From: Arthrobacter sp. 131MFCol6.1
Lineage (GTDB): Bacteria > Actinomycetota > Actinomycetes > Actinomycetales > Micrococcaceae
Direction of reading: 5' to 3'
DNA: 64,000 nucleotides
Assembly: GCF_000374925.1 (NCBI RefSeq)
Contig: NZ_KB895542.1
Coordinates: 124,001 to 188,000, forward strand
A model generated the notes under the pieces. It did not search any database. It was not told the origin of the DNA and was given only the letters and a program-made list of their open reading frames with translations. A program made the translations under genes and the position numbers. Positions within the stretch are counted from its first letter, which is position 1. Every line of letters starts with the position of its first letter. Below are positions 16,296 to 25,588 of this stretch, piece by piece.

Positions 16296-17486
16296 CTAGA
16301 CCACCACCCGGCGGTGCAGTTTCTTCTGGGCGGTGGCGCGCCAGGCAGGATCGAACCGGTGGACGAGCTGTTTCAGTCCTTTGATGGCCGGATCCTTGCG
16401 TCCGTCCTGAAGGACGGGGACGCCGCGGTTGGTGGAGAACGCCACTGCCTTGGACCGGGGGATGCTGACGTCCACGGGCGCGCCGATGGTGGCTTCGACG
16501 TCCTGGACGCTCAGCCCCGACTTGGAATCCGCCATGTTCAGCACCACGTGGCGCGTCTCGGGAAGCAGGTCCAGGCGCCGGAGGATTTCCAGGCCGGAAC
16601 GCAGCCCGCGAATACTCGGCACGTCCATGGCGGTCACCCAGACGGCGTCGGTGCATTGTTCGAGGGCGGCCAACCCGACCTCCGGGAGCCCGGGCGCGGT
16701 GTCGACCACGACGTACTGGAACTGTTCGGCCAGTTGTTCGAGCAGGCGCGTGACCTGCTGCGGTGTGATGTCGTCAGCTTCCTCGGGCGTCCGGGGGGCG
16801 CAGAGGGCGTAGATGCTCCCGGGGTGGACGGTGAGGAAGGCCTTGAGGACGAGGGAATCCTGGCTGGCCGCGGACGAGACGGCGTCGGTCACCGTGTGCT
16901 CCGGATTCAGGTACAGGCCCGAGGCCACGTCCCCGAACTGCAGATCCAGGTCTACGATCACCACGCCCATGGGCGCCACTTGGCCGAGTCCGATGGCGAT
17001 GTTGGTGGCGATCGTGGTTTTGCCGACTCCGCCCTTGGGGGAGAAGACGCCGATCACCAATCCCTTGGGGCTGTCCGGCTGGCTGGCCGCGCTGGTCCGG
17101 TTGCGCGTGGCGAACGACTGGCAGGCCCGCTCCAGCAGCACCCGGATCTGGGCCGGGTCCGCCGCCGGGCTGAGGATGTCGCGGATGCCGGCCCGCATGG
17201 CCAGCAGGACGAAGTTCGGATCTGGCTCGCCGACCAGGATGACGCTGAGCTCGGGAAGCTGGACGTCGAACACCGTCGCCAGGCGCAGGGCGTCCTCCAC
17301 CGGCACGTCGGGTCCCAGGATCAGGACCTCGGGCCGTTCCTGGTTGAGGCTGGCGAAGAGCTCCGCCGGGTTCGCCGGATTGACGAACGCGAAGGTCTGC
17401 AGGCCACCCGGAAGGCCGCCGGCCAGTGCCTGCCGCACGCGGGCATCGAAGTCCGTGTTCGGCGAAATCAGGACAAAGCGGCTCAT
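16296..17486 (-). CDS. cpaE: Flp pilus assembly protein CpaE/TadZ-like ATPase (locus 1)
   Basis: A 396-aa protein of the ParA/MinD ATPase superfamily with an N-terminal receiver-like domain (about 1-125, without a clear phospho-Asp pattern). The deviant Walker A is FSPKGGVGKTTIATN (about residue 155). Later motifs are VIVDLDLQFGDVASGLYL and VVVDTAPGLPEV. CpaE/TadZ proteins place the Tad machine at the cell pole. The gene overlaps cpaB by 4 nt (ATGA) and abuts tadA. Confidence 0.9.
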   Translation of the reverse strand: MSRFVLISPNTDFDARVRQALAGGLPGGLQTFAFVNPANPAELFASLNQERPEVLILGPDVPVEDALRLATVFDVQLPELSVILVGEPDPNFVLLAMRAGIRDILSPAADPAQIRVLLERACQSFATRNRTSAASQPDSPKGLVIGVFSPKGGVGKTTIATNIAIGLGQVAPMGVVIVDLDLQFGDVASGLYLNPEHTVTDAVSSAASQDSLVLKAFLTVHPGSIYALCAPRTPEEADDITPQQVTRLLEQLAEQFQYVVVDTAPGLPEVGLAALEQCTDAVWVTAMDVPSIRGLRSGLEILRRLDLLPETRHVVLNMADSKSGLSVQDVEATIGAPVDVSIPRSKAVAFSTNRGVPVLQDGRKDPAIKGLKQLVHRFDPAWRATAQKKLHRRVVV

Positions 17487-18250
17487 TTGTACACCTTGCT
17501 ACCTTCCATCACGGTTGGCCCGCTGTCTTTGGCGTTGAGGGGCTCCTTGCTCAGCCACAGGCTGGCGAACTCAGAGGCATAAATGATTTTCGAGGCATTG
17601 ACGTCATCCACGGCCACGGTCAGAAGCAGAGAGCCCGTGGGGAGCGAGGTGTCCTCCGCTGGAGCCGTGCTCCCAGTGCCGGAAGCCGTCTTCGCCGCCT
17701 CGCTCGCGACGGGCGCGCGCTGCACCGCCGTGAGGAGGACCTTGTGAATGGACAGCTGCGTTGATTCCTTGTCCGGCTTCGCCGCGTCGCCTCCGCTCTT
17801 GAGCGAAATGAAGATGCCGACGTGATCCCCCGGTGCCAACCGGCCGCCCACCACGCGCTGCGGTTCCAGCTGGAAGGACACCTCCTGCAGCCCCTCGGGA
17901 ATGTCGACCGCCCCGCTGGTTTGCAGCTCATCGGGTGCGATCAGTCGCTCCGCGACGAGCTGCTCGCCGGGGAGCAGGTCGACGGCGGTGACCTTGCCGG
18001 CCATCCCGTCCAGGTTCTGGAGCGCGGATTTGGCGATGGCCGTGCCTGGAAGTTTTTCCGTCGCGAGAAATGGCTTGAGGGCCTCGGTGGTGGTGCCTGC
18101 CGGTACGGCCTTCGCCACCACTAAAATGTCCTGCGGCTCCAGTCCCTGCATTGCCCGCGCGTCGGCCCCCTGCGCGTAGCTGACTACCAGGATGGCCCCG
18201 ACGACGGCCAGCACTAGGGCCGCGATCCCTGCCAATAGGCGTGACTTCAA
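17483..18250 (-). CDS. cpaB: Flp pilus assembly protein CpaB/RcpC (locus 1)
   Basis: A 255-aa protein: an N-terminal membrane anchor (LLAGIAALVLAVVGAILVV), then a SAF domain (about 45-110, with VPAGTTTEALKPFL and LLPGEQL), then an RcpC-type domain. The TTG at 18250 is chosen as start because CAGGAG lies at about 18257-18262 and the product then aligns residue for residue with the locus-2 protein (LKSRLLAG against MKTRLLGG). An in-frame ATG at 18292 would add 14 residues without a clear site. In Gram-positives the role is probably in the cell envelope near the pilus base. Confidence 0.85.
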   Translation of the reverse strand: MKSRLLAGIAALVLAVVGAILVVSYAQGADARAMQGLEPQDILVVAKAVPAGTTTEALKPFLATEKLPGTAIAKSALQNLDGMAGKVTAVDLLPGEQLVAERLIAPDELQTSGAVDIPEGLQEVSFQLEPQRVVGGRLAPGDHVGIFISLKSGGDAAKPDKESTQLSIHKVLLTAVQRAPVASEAAKTASGTGSTAPAEDTSLPTGSLLLTVAVDDVNASKIIYASEFASLWLSKEPLNAKDSGPTVMEGSKVYK

Positions 18251-18295
18251 AAACTGCTCCTGAACTGGTTGGTGGACGGTGTGGCGACGCATGTC

Positions 18296-19321
18296 CTATT
18301 GCGTGAGCTTGACGACGCCGGCGCCGAAGTCGGGCGCAGGCCCGAGGATGTAGGCGTTGTCCAGGGAAACGTAATGGACGAAGTTGCCGATGATGCCGGT
18401 GCAGCTGCCGTCGCAGGTCAACGCGGCATCGACGAAGGGAGGCTTGTTGTGAAACGTAATGGGGAACTTGTTGCCGTTGAAGCTCCAGCCCTTTACGACG
18501 AAGGCCGCAAACGAGATGAGTTTGTAGGTGGTGCTGGAACCGGTACCGGCCACCTCATCAAAGATCGGGAGCAGGACTGTGACATCCTTTCCGGCCGTGA
18601 TGTCTGCGGCCCAGGCCCGCAACTGGTCATCGCACACACCGGGATAGCTGTTTCCGGGATCGCTGGGGGACCAACTCGTGGCGTTGACGATTCCTGCACA
18701 GGTACCGGAGGGGCGATTGAGCCAGCCGAATCCACCCGGAACGACGGCTCCCGACGGCCCGTAATTGCAGGTCGCTTCGCCCTTGCTGCCGTGGCTCACC
18801 AGCAGTTGCAGACCGCCATCGACGTGAGTCTTCACCTGGCATATGGAGAAGGCGATGGGGAACGCCGTCGGACCAGCCACCGGCCGGCCCCACCGGACGG
18901 TGGCACCGGCGGTAACCGTGGCGTCGTTGAAGCCGAGGACGCGGGCGAAGAAGAGCGAGACCCGGTTCGGCGCCTTGCCGGCTTCCTGCGCCCCCGCGGT
19001 CACTTTCACTGTGCCGGCCGCTTTATCCAGAACGAGGTCCGCAATGTTGCTTTTCCCGTCGCCAGCATTGCTATTGGCGAGGCCCCGGGCAAGGGCGGAG
19101 GTGGTGGAGCAGTCGGCGTCGTTGATATTCCGGGAGCACTTCTGAGCAATGGCGAGGGCTGCGGAGTCGGCTCCGTTACGCAGCTGGGTCCGCTCGGCGT
19201 ACAGCATGCCGACATCCACGGCCAGAGCGGTGAAGCCGAGCAAAGTCACCATGAGGATGGCGACCAGGACGCTGATGGCCCCGCGCTCGCCGCCGGCGGT
19301 TGTGGTTCCTACCCTCCGCAC
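18296..19321 (-). CDS. TadG-like pseudopilin/envelope protein (locus 1)
   Basis: A 341-aa protein with a class III prepilin-like N-terminus: GERGAISVLVAILMVTLLGF, then AVDVGMLYAERTQLRNGADSAALA, the pattern of TadE/G-like Flp proteins. The rest is a large extracellular part with six or more Cys (CQ, CNYG, CAG, CD, CDGSC), which suggests disulfides. The GTG start at 19321 lies inside the end of tadE (13-nt overlap), so the two are coupled. Minor pilin or adhesin roles are possible. Confidence 0.8.
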   Translation of the reverse strand: MRRVGTTTAGGERGAISVLVAILMVTLLGFTALAVDVGMLYAERTQLRNGADSAALAIAQKCSRNINDADCSTTSALARGLANSNAGDGKSNIADLVLDKAAGTVKVTAGAQEAGKAPNRVSLFFARVLGFNDATVTAGATVRWGRPVAGPTAFPIAFSICQVKTHVDGGLQLLVSHGSKGEATCNYGPSGAVVPGGFGWLNRPSGTCAGIVNATSWSPSDPGNSYPGVCDDQLRAWAADITAGKDVTVLLPIFDEVAGTGSSTTYKLISFAAFVVKGWSFNGNKFPITFHNKPPFVDAALTCDGSCTGIIGNFVHYVSLDNAYILGPAPDFGAGVVKLTQ

Positions 19322-19683
19322 AGCATGACTCCTTTGCCTTCCATGGTGAACGGGCCCGCAATGCCGGTCATCGTGGAGAGCGAATAGGTGATCTTGAGCG
19401 TCACTTGGGTACCGGCGGTGCAGGTGGCTGGGCTGATGGTGATGTTGGTGTCGGCCAGCGCCGGTTTCAGCGCCGTGGCCGCGTTCTTGGCCGCCGTTCG
19501 CGCAGCGCTGGGGCTGCTGCCGATGGCCATGACCCGGACGCCTTCGCGGGCGGCGCTGGAGAGTGTGACTTGCGCGTTGTACGCCCGGCCGAATTCCGTG
19601 ATACCGAGCAGCAACATGACCAGGACAGGCGCGAGAAGTGCGAATTCCACGGCGACGGCGCCCCGTTCAGATGTCTTGGACAT
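19309..19683 (-). CDS. tadE: TadE-like pseudopilin (locus 1)
   Basis: A 124-aa protein with prepilin-type processing region ERGAVAVEFALLAPVLVMLLLG. Cleavage after Gly would leave Glu at +5. One membrane helix is followed by YNAQVTLSSAAREGVRVMA, the usual TadE continuation, and a short C-terminal domain ending in MLCGG. The ATG at 19683 is preferred (GGGAAGG 8 nt upstream) over the ATG at 19701. It overlaps the following tadG-like gene by 13 nt. Confidence 0.85.
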   Translation of the reverse strand: MSKTSERGAVAVEFALLAPVLVMLLLGITEFGRAYNAQVTLSSAAREGVRVMAIGSSPSAARTAAKNAATALKPALADTNITISPATCTAGTQVTLKITYSLSTMTGIAGPFTMEGKGVMLCGG

Positions 19684-19787
19684 GGGACCGCCTTCCCGCA
19701 TTGGTTGCCTGAGACGACTATGTGGTGGCGGCTTGATGCCGCCACCACACTGTCATTCGCCGAAGTGCCGTGCCTGGGACGCGGTGC

Positions 19788-20021
19788 TTACGGTGCGCAG
19801 GAACCCGTGCCTGCTGCCCCGGCGGCTGCGGGTGTGAAGGTGCCGCCGCTGACGGAGCACTGGACCTGGGTGAAGGTGTCGGTCAAAGTGCCCCCGAGGA
19901 GGGTTACGGCGACGATGATCACGACGGCGATGAGGGAGACCATGATGCCGTATTCGACGGCGGTGGCGCCGCGCTGGTCGCGGCAAAGACGGGTTGCGAA
20001 AGCGGAGATGAAGGAACGCAT
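19788..20021 (-). CDS. flp: Flp-type major pilin (locus 1)
   Basis: A 77-aa prepilin, MRSFISAFATRLCRDQRGAT at the N-terminus, then AVEYGIMVSLIAVVIIVAVT. The Flp cleavage site is Gly/Ala with Glu at +5 and Tyr at +6. The ATG at 20021 has AGGAG 8 nt upstream; longer upstream frames are accidental. It is the first gene of locus 1 and would be the main fibre subunit. It carries a C-terminal Ala/Gly-rich tail with a Cys pair that the second Flp lacks. Confidence 0.9.
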   Translation of the reverse strand: MRSFISAFATRLCRDQRGATAVEYGIMVSLIAVVIIVAVTLLGGTLTDTFTQVQCSVSGGTFTPAAAGAAGTGSCAP

Positions 20022-20189
20022 TGGAGACTCCTGAGCGAGTTGGGAGGCTGGCCCTGCACCAGCACTGAGAGGAACATAGCAACGGACGACACGCCGACGA
20101 TTCGCCTTTGACGCATCCTGTGCTAAGGCTTCCCAAACTGCACGTTTCCTGTACATTCCCTGCGCCCATCCTGCGCCTGGCACACAGGA

Positions 20190-20221
20190 GGACCCCCTTG
20201 GCTCTGGGTCCAAGGGGGTCC
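20190..20221 (-). terminator. Perfect 12-bp inverted repeat ending Tad locus 2
   Basis: Arms 20190-20201 and 20210-20221 are perfectly complementary with an 8-nt loop. They lie 47 nt beyond the stop of tadC of locus 2 and before flp of locus 1. There is no T-run. It is the likely boundary between the two pilus operons. The rest of 20022-20267 should hold the locus-1 promoter, but I see no convincing -35/-10 pair. Confidence 0.65.
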
Positions 20222-20267
20222 GGTCTGTGGAGCTGCCCGCGGAACGGGCAGCGGCGCGTTCGCCTGC

Positions 20268-21149
20268 CTAGCGGCCGGTGAAGACGTCCATGATGCTGAG
20301 GACGGTGGGTCCGAGCACCACGATAAACAGGGCTGGAAGGATGGAGACAATCAGCGGGAAAAGCATCTTCACGGGCATCTTCATCGCGTGCTCCTCAGCC
20401 CGCTGCCGACGCTTGACTCGCATAACTGTCGCCTGGGACTTGAGGACATTGGCGATCGCGATACCGTAGCTGTCCGCCTGGACGACCGCCCGGACGAAGG
20501 ACCGCAAGTCAGGGACATCCACGCGTTGGGCCATGGCCAGGTAGGCCTCTTTGCGGGAGCGTCCCACTTGCATGTCCTGCAGGGTCCGGACGAGTTCATC
20601 GGCCAATGGTCCCTTCCCGGTCTCGCCGACGCGGGCCATGGCGGTTTCGAAACCCAGGCCTGCCTGGACGGAAATGAGCATCTGATCCAGGGCGTTTGGC
20701 AGTTCCATCTTGATTGCGGTCCGACGCTTCTCCGCGTAGTTGCGGAGAAGGATGTCGGGGACGAAGTAACAGAGCGCGGTGACTCCCAAGGCGATGCCAA
20801 GCTTCATGGGCTTGGGATCAGCGGTGTAGAGCAGGATGCCCAGCACGGCTCCGGCCAAGGCCAGCAGGGGCTTGACCATGACGACACGGGCCAGCGGCCA
20901 GGCCTTTGGCCGGCCTGCGCCGGCCAATTGCTTGTCCAGCCATGCTGCGTAACCTTTCGGCATGGCCTTCCTCGCCAGCGACGCTAGCTGCTCGTTGGCA
21001 CCGGCCGCCCCCGTCCCCGTCTTCGGCCGCTTGCCAAGGTTGGATTGGATGTTTCTGAGTCCGGCACGGTCGCCTGTCAGAACCAGCCACGTCATGACCG
21101 ACAGCGGGGCGATGATCGCCAGGATGGCGGCATAAGCGATGGTTTGCAC
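20268..21149 (-). CDS. tadC: Flp pilus inner-membrane platform protein TadC (locus 2)
   Basis: A 293-aa F-domain protein and the locus-2 counterpart of the gene at 13 kb. It shares LANALDQMLISVQAGLGFETAMAR-type sequence, RTLQDMQVGRSRKEAYLAMA and the C-terminal KVMRVKRRQRAEE-like stretch (here TVMRVKRRQRAEEHAMKMPV) before the last membrane hairpin. It starts with GTG at 21149, 18 nt after tadB, and is last in the locus-2 operon. Confidence 0.88.
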   Translation of the reverse strand: MQTIAYAAILAIIAPLSVMTWLVLTGDRAGLRNIQSNLGKRPKTGTGAAGANEQLASLARKAMPKGYAAWLDKQLAGAGRPKAWPLARVVMVKPLLALAGAVLGILLYTADPKPMKLGIALGVTALCYFVPDILLRNYAEKRRTAIKMELPNALDQMLISVQAGLGFETAMARVGETGKGPLADELVRTLQDMQVGRSRKEAYLAMAQRVDVPDLRSFVRAVVQADSYGIAIANVLKSQATVMRVKRRQRAEEHAMKMPVKMLFPLIVSILPALFIVVLGPTVLSIMDVFTGR

Positions 21150-21167
21150 TGTTCTCTCCCTGCTTCC

Positions 21168-22118
21168 CTAGAACTTCGGTTTGATGAGCCGGCTGAGCCA
21201 GAAGCTGCCGATCCCGAGGAGGACCACCACGCCGGCGATCATGAGATAGCCGGGCAGCGTACTCGTGAACACCCTGGAGTAGAGGGGGTTGAACAGGGTC
21301 AGGCCAATGAACATCACGATCGGGAGGGCTATGAGGACCAAAGCAGAGATTCGGCCTTCAGCGCTAAGCGCCCTGACTTGGCCTCGGATCTGGTTCCGGT
21401 CGCGGATAGTTTCGCCAACATGGTCCAGGACCTCGGCCAAGTCTCCGCCAACTTCCCGGTGGATCTCGACCGCCCGGGCGATCCAGCCGAAGTCCTCGTT
21501 GTCTGTCCGGCGCGCCACTTCGTCGAGGGACTCGCCGAGATCCCGGCCGATCCTGGTCTCATTGACCACTCTGTTCAGTTCCTCGGCCATGGGCGCTTCA
21601 TTTTCCTGTGCGGCGGCGTCAATGGCGCGGAGCAAGCTGTGTCCGGCCCTGAGACCGCCGGAAAACATTTGTAGGGTGTCCGGCACCTGGTCGTCGAATT
21701 TCTTTCTCCGCCGGGAAACCTTGATGTTCAGGAATGTCACTAGGGCTACAGGGGTGAGCACCAGCAGCAGAACCGCGAAGAACGCCCCGCCCGTCAGGAA
21801 CCCGATCACCACTGCGACGAAGGTCAAAGCGCCGCCCATCAGCAGGTAATCGCCGGGGCCCTTCTTGAGACCGGCGGCGTCGAGCTTGTCCCTGTTGAGT
21901 ATGCCGGTGCGGCCGCGGCGCACGCCCTTGTTGAGGGCGTCGACCGCCTGGTTGGTCAGTCTGCTGAACGAGGAGGTCTGCGGCCCCATTTCCGGCCTGC
22001 GCCGGGATAGCGGTACCGCCGACCGGGACTTGAAGACGAACGTGAAGACGATCGCCAGCGCTGCATAGACCAGCAGCAGGCCGCCCACGAAGGCGAGGGG
22101 GGAAAGCTCCGGGAGCAT
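21168..22118 (-). CDS. tadB: Flp pilus inner-membrane platform protein TadB (locus 2)
   Basis: A 316-aa F-domain platform protein. It has an N-terminal hydrophobic segment, a paired segment at about 115-155 and two at the C-terminus. The F domain contains MFSGGLRAGHSLLRAIDAAA and EVGGDLAEVLDHVGETIRDR, closely matching locus 1. The ATG at 22118 is 2 nt after the tadA stop. Confidence 0.88.
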   Translation of the reverse strand: MLPELSPLAFVGGLLLVYAALAIVFTFVFKSRSAVPLSRRRPEMGPQTSSFSRLTNQAVDALNKGVRRGRTGILNRDKLDAAGLKKGPGDYLLMGGALTFVAVVIGFLTGGAFFAVLLLVLTPVALVTFLNIKVSRRRKKFDDQVPDTLQMFSGGLRAGHSLLRAIDAAAQENEAPMAEELNRVVNETRIGRDLGESLDEVARRTDNEDFGWIARAVEIHREVGGDLAEVLDHVGETIRDRNQIRGQVRALSAEGRISALVLIALPIVMFIGLTLFNPLYSRVFTSTLPGYLMIAGVVVLLGIGSFWLSRLIKPKF

Positions 22119-22120
22119 GG

Positions 22121-23590
22121 TTACCGCCCCCTTGTCGGCTGCACGCCGAAGACTGCCGGGGAGATGGTAATCCCGAGATCGGCAAAGCGGTCAGTGAACC
22201 GTGGCCGGACGCCGGTGGGCACCGGTTTGCCCAGGAACCGGCCGCTGCTGTCCACACCGGCCGAGTAGTCGAAGACGAACGCGTCCTGGAGCGTGACGAT
22301 GTCGCCTTCCATGCCCTGGACCTCGGTGATATGCGTGACGCGGCGCGAGCCGTCACGGAGCCGGGAGATGTGCACGATCAGGTTGACGGCCGAGGCCACC
22401 TGCTCGCGGACGGCCCGCAAGGGCAGGTCCATGCCGGCCATGAGAACCAGGGTTTCGAGCCTGGCGATGGCGTCCCGGGGGGAGTTGGCGTGGACTGTGG
22501 AGATGGAGCCGTCGTGGCCGGTGTTCATGGCCTGGAGCATGTCCAGGCATTCCCCGCCGCGGACTTCGCCGACGACGATCCGGTCCGGCCGCATGCGCAG
22601 GGAGTTACGAACGAGGTCCCGAATGGAGATCTCGCCCTTGCCCTCAATGTTCTGCGGCCTGCTTTCCAGCCGGACCACGTGGTCCTGCTGCAACTGCAGT
22701 TCCACCGCGTCCTCGATCGTGACGATTCGGTCCGACGCCGGAATGAACGAAGACAGCACATTCAGCAGCGTCGTCTTGCCCGTGCCGGTGCCGCCGGACA
22801 CGATGATGTTCATGCGTGCCAGAACACAGGCCTGGAGCAGTTCGGCCATCTCGGGGGACAGGCTGCCCATCGAGATCAGATTATTGACTGTCAGCGGGTC
22901 GCGCCCGAATTTCCGGATTGTGAGAGCCGGTCCATTGACCGCCAACGGCGGAATAATGGCGTTGACTCGTGATCCGTCGGCGAGGCGGGCGTCCACCAAG
23001 GGTGACGACTCGTCGATCCGCCGGCCCACGTTTGACACGATCCGCTCGATGACTCGCCGAAGCGCTTCATCTGAGGTGAATTTCGTTTCCGTCAGGTGCA
23101 GCTGCCCGCCGCGCTCCACGTAGATCTGGTCAAAGCGGTTGACCATGACTTCGGTGACGGCGGGGTCGTCCAGGAATCTCTGGATGGGACCGTGCCCCAA
23201 CACATCATCGATAATCTCGCGGATCAGCCGCTGGCGTTCCTGGCCGGAGAGCGGAATCTGTTCCTCGTCGACGACGGCCTTGAGTTCGTCTTTGACCGAT
23301 TGGTGGAGCTCAGCCTCGCCAATTGAGGAATCGGTAATCCTGGACCCGAGCCGTTCAAACAGGGCCTGGCTGGCCCGCTCCTTGAGCGTGTTGAGCGCCT
23401 CACTGGCAATGGAAGCGGTCTGCTGGACTTCAACGACGTCGCTGCGCGATTCCGCAGCGGTCTTGGCCTCATGGATGCGGCCCAGCGTCGATGGGGCCTG
23501 GAAGACATCCACCGGGGCAGGTTGCGCTTCAGGCGACTTCCTGGCAGGGGCATCCCCGCGCAGTTGTGCGAATCGGTCGGTGAGGCTCAC
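22121..23590 (-). CDS. tadA: Flp pilus assembly ATPase TadA/CpaF (locus 2)
   Basis: A 489-aa assembly ATPase with Walker A SGGTGTGKTTLLNVLSSF, Walker B RIVVGEVRGGECLDMLQAMN and GHDGSISTVHANSP. The GTG at 23590 is chosen: it forms a GTGA overlap with the cpaE stop, and the product VSLTDRFAQLRG then aligns with MKLSERLRSAEG of locus 1. A frame opening at 23638 only extends into cpaE. The core is nearly colinear with the locus-1 ATPase, while residues about 15-90 are unrelated. Confidence 0.94.
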   Translation of the reverse strand: MSLTDRFAQLRGDAPARKSPEAQPAPVDVFQAPSTLGRIHEAKTAAESRSDVVEVQQTASIASEALNTLKERASQALFERLGSRITDSSIGEAELHQSVKDELKAVVDEEQIPLSGQERQRLIREIIDDVLGHGPIQRFLDDPAVTEVMVNRFDQIYVERGGQLHLTETKFTSDEALRRVIERIVSNVGRRIDESSPLVDARLADGSRVNAIIPPLAVNGPALTIRKFGRDPLTVNNLISMGSLSPEMAELLQACVLARMNIIVSGGTGTGKTTLLNVLSSFIPASDRIVTIEDAVELQLQQDHVVRLESRPQNIEGKGEISIRDLVRNSLRMRPDRIVVGEVRGGECLDMLQAMNTGHDGSISTVHANSPRDAIARLETLVLMAGMDLPLRAVREQVASAVNLIVHISRLRDGSRRVTHITEVQGMEGDIVTLQDAFVFDYSAGVDSSGRFLGKPVPTGVRPRFTDRFADLGITISPAVFGVQPTRGR

Positions 23591-24792
23591 TGGAATACCG
23601 CCCTTCTGTGCAGCTGTTTGTGAGGTCTTGCTTCCCACCCGGGTTTGAAGCGATCCACGAGCTGTCGCAATCCCTTGGACGCGGGATCCCTGCTGCCCTC
23701 CTGGAGGACGGGGACTCCCTTGTTGGTGGAGTAGGGAAGGTTCTTGGAACGCGGCAGCACCACATCCACGGGGACACCGACAGTAGCTTCGACGTCCTTC
23801 AAGGTCAGGCCCGCCCGCCGGTCCGCCATGTTCAGGACGATGTGACGGCGTTCGGGTGTCAGGTTGAGTTCATCCAGAATCTGGAAGCCGGTGCGCATGC
23901 CGCGGATGCTGGGAACGTCCATTCCGCAGATCCAGACGGCATCCGTGGCCTGTTCGAGCGTCGCCAGGACGTGCTCTCCCAGCCCTGGGGCCGTATCCAC
24001 CACGATGTATTGGAATTCCTGCCGCAGCTGTTCGAGCAGGTGGGAGACATGGGCAGCCGTGATCTTGTCCATGTCGATCGGACTGAGCGGGGCGCACAAG
24101 GCGTAGATACCGGCCGGGTGAACGGTCAGGTACGTCTTGAGGACCATCGAATCCTGGCTTGCGGCTCCCATCACGGCATCTGTGATGGTGAACTCCGGCT
24201 CCAGCAGCAGGCCGCTGGCCACATCGCCGAACTGAAGGTCGAGATCGACGATCACCACGCTCATCGGGGAGGTCTTGCCAAGCCCGACGGCGAGGTTGGT
24301 TGCCACCGTCGTCTTGCCGACGCCGCCCTTGGGTGACATCACCGCGATGACTCGGCCGTTGCCGCCGTGGTCTGCGTGCTCCGACGCCTGCGGGGCGAGC
24401 CCGCGCCGCCGGCCCGCAGCTGCAAGACTGGCCCGCTCCAGCATGACGCGAATGGTGTCCGCGTCGGCCGCCGGGTCGAGAAAGTCCCGGACGCCCGCCC
24501 GCATAGCCTGCAGCACGCTCTCCGGAGTCGCCGTGGCGGCGAGCACCACGCTGATTTCCGGGTACTGGAGGTCCATCACGGACGCGAGCTTGAGGGAACC
24601 CTCCACTGGCAGGCCGGGTCCGAGGATCAGGACCTCCGGAGGTTCTCCCTGCATCTGGCGCAGGATATCTGCGGGGCCTTCCGGCAGGTAGTCTGCCTGG
24701 AAGACATGCAGCGCACCGTGCATTCCGGTCACGGCAAGCCGGACCAGGCGCTCGAAGTCACTGTTCGGGGTGATGAGAACGTAGCGGCTCAT
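23587..24792 (-). CDS. cpaE: Flp pilus assembly protein CpaE/TadZ-like ATPase (locus 2)
   Basis: A 401-aa protein with a receiver-like N-terminal domain and a ParA/MinD-type ATPase. The deviant Walker A is MSPKGGVGKTTVATN, and VIVDLDLQFGDVASGLLL and VVVDTAPGLGEH follow. It ends in a basic tail (PHKQLHRRAVFQ) as the locus-1 protein does (KKLHRRVVV). It overlaps cpaB and tadA by 4 nt each. Predicted role: polar placement of the pilus machine. Confidence 0.9.
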   Translation of the reverse strand: MSRYVLITPNSDFERLVRLAVTGMHGALHVFQADYLPEGPADILRQMQGEPPEVLILGPGLPVEGSLKLASVMDLQYPEISVVLAATATPESVLQAMRAGVRDFLDPAADADTIRVMLERASLAAAGRRRGLAPQASEHADHGGNGRVIAVMSPKGGVGKTTVATNLAVGLGKTSPMSVVIVDLDLQFGDVASGLLLEPEFTITDAVMGAASQDSMVLKTYLTVHPAGIYALCAPLSPIDMDKITAAHVSHLLEQLRQEFQYIVVDTAPGLGEHVLATLEQATDAVWICGMDVPSIRGMRTGFQILDELNLTPERRHIVLNMADRRAGLTLKDVEATVGVPVDVVLPRSKNLPYSTNKGVPVLQEGSRDPASKGLRQLVDRFKPGWEARPHKQLHRRAVFQ

Positions 24793-25568
24793 CGGAACAG
24801 TCCCGCCGTGTCAACGACGCCGTTGCTCTTCTCGAGCGCGTCGCCAGGTTCCTTAGACAGGTAGATCTTGCCGAACTCCGCGGCAAACACGATGCGTTCG
24901 GCGTCGGCGGAGTTCCGGGCGAGCGTCACGAGATACGTGTCGTCCGTCTGCTCGTTGCTGCTGGACGTCGACGACGCCTGTGCCGTTCCCGCTGTGGCGT
25001 CCGAGCCCCCCGTCTGGGTGGCCGTGCCGTTGCTGAATTGCGCCGCCGTCACGAGGACCTTGTGGAAGGTCAGCTGGGTCCTGGCTTTGCTACCGGCCTG
25101 GGTGGCACCCGCGTCTTCCAGCGAGAGGAAGACACCCACGGTGTCCCCGGCCTTGAGGACGCCACCCGCGACACGTTCGATAGGAAGCTTGAGCGTGAGT
25201 TCCTGGAGTCCGGTGGGGATCTGAACCCGGGACGGACCGAGAAAAGCGTTTTGCTCCACCATCCGCGAGGACAACAGCTGCTCGCCCGGCATGAGGGCTA
25301 CGGCCGAGACCTTGGCGCCGAGGGACCCGAGGTCCGTCACGCTGTTTTGGGCGATGGCGAGCTTAGGCACTGACTTCCTGGCCACAGAATCGGCGATCGT
25401 CTCGGCGGAGGCGCCGGCGGGAATGGTTTTCTGGACGATGTAGATGTTTTCAGTTTCGGTACTGGCCAGCGCGCGTTTATCAGCATTTTGAACGTACGTC
25501 ACCAGCAATACGGTTCCTATAATTGCCACAAGTAATGCGGCGATGCCCCCCAGCAGGCGTGTTTTCAT
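24789..25568 (-). CDS. cpaB: Flp pilus assembly protein CpaB/RcpC (locus 2)
   Basis: A 259-aa protein: the anchor LLGGIAALLVAIIGTVLLV, then a SAF domain with KTIPAGASAETIADSVARK and LMPGEQLLSSRM, then an RcpC-like part with a Ser/Thr-rich insertion (about residues 185-210). The ATG at 25568 follows AAGGGG. It lies 20 nt after the tadG-like gene. Confidence 0.87.
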   Translation of the reverse strand: MKTRLLGGIAALLVAIIGTVLLVTYVQNADKRALASTETENIYIVQKTIPAGASAETIADSVARKSVPKLAIAQNSVTDLGSLGAKVSAVALMPGEQLLSSRMVEQNAFLGPSRVQIPTGLQELTLKLPIERVAGGVLKAGDTVGVFLSLEDAGATQAGSKARTQLTFHKVLVTAAQFSNGTATQTGGSDATAGTAQASSTSSSNEQTDDTYLVTLARNSADAERIVFAAEFGKIYLSKEPGDALEKSNGVVDTAGLFR

Positions 25569-25588
25569 GATATCCCCTTAGAAATTGT

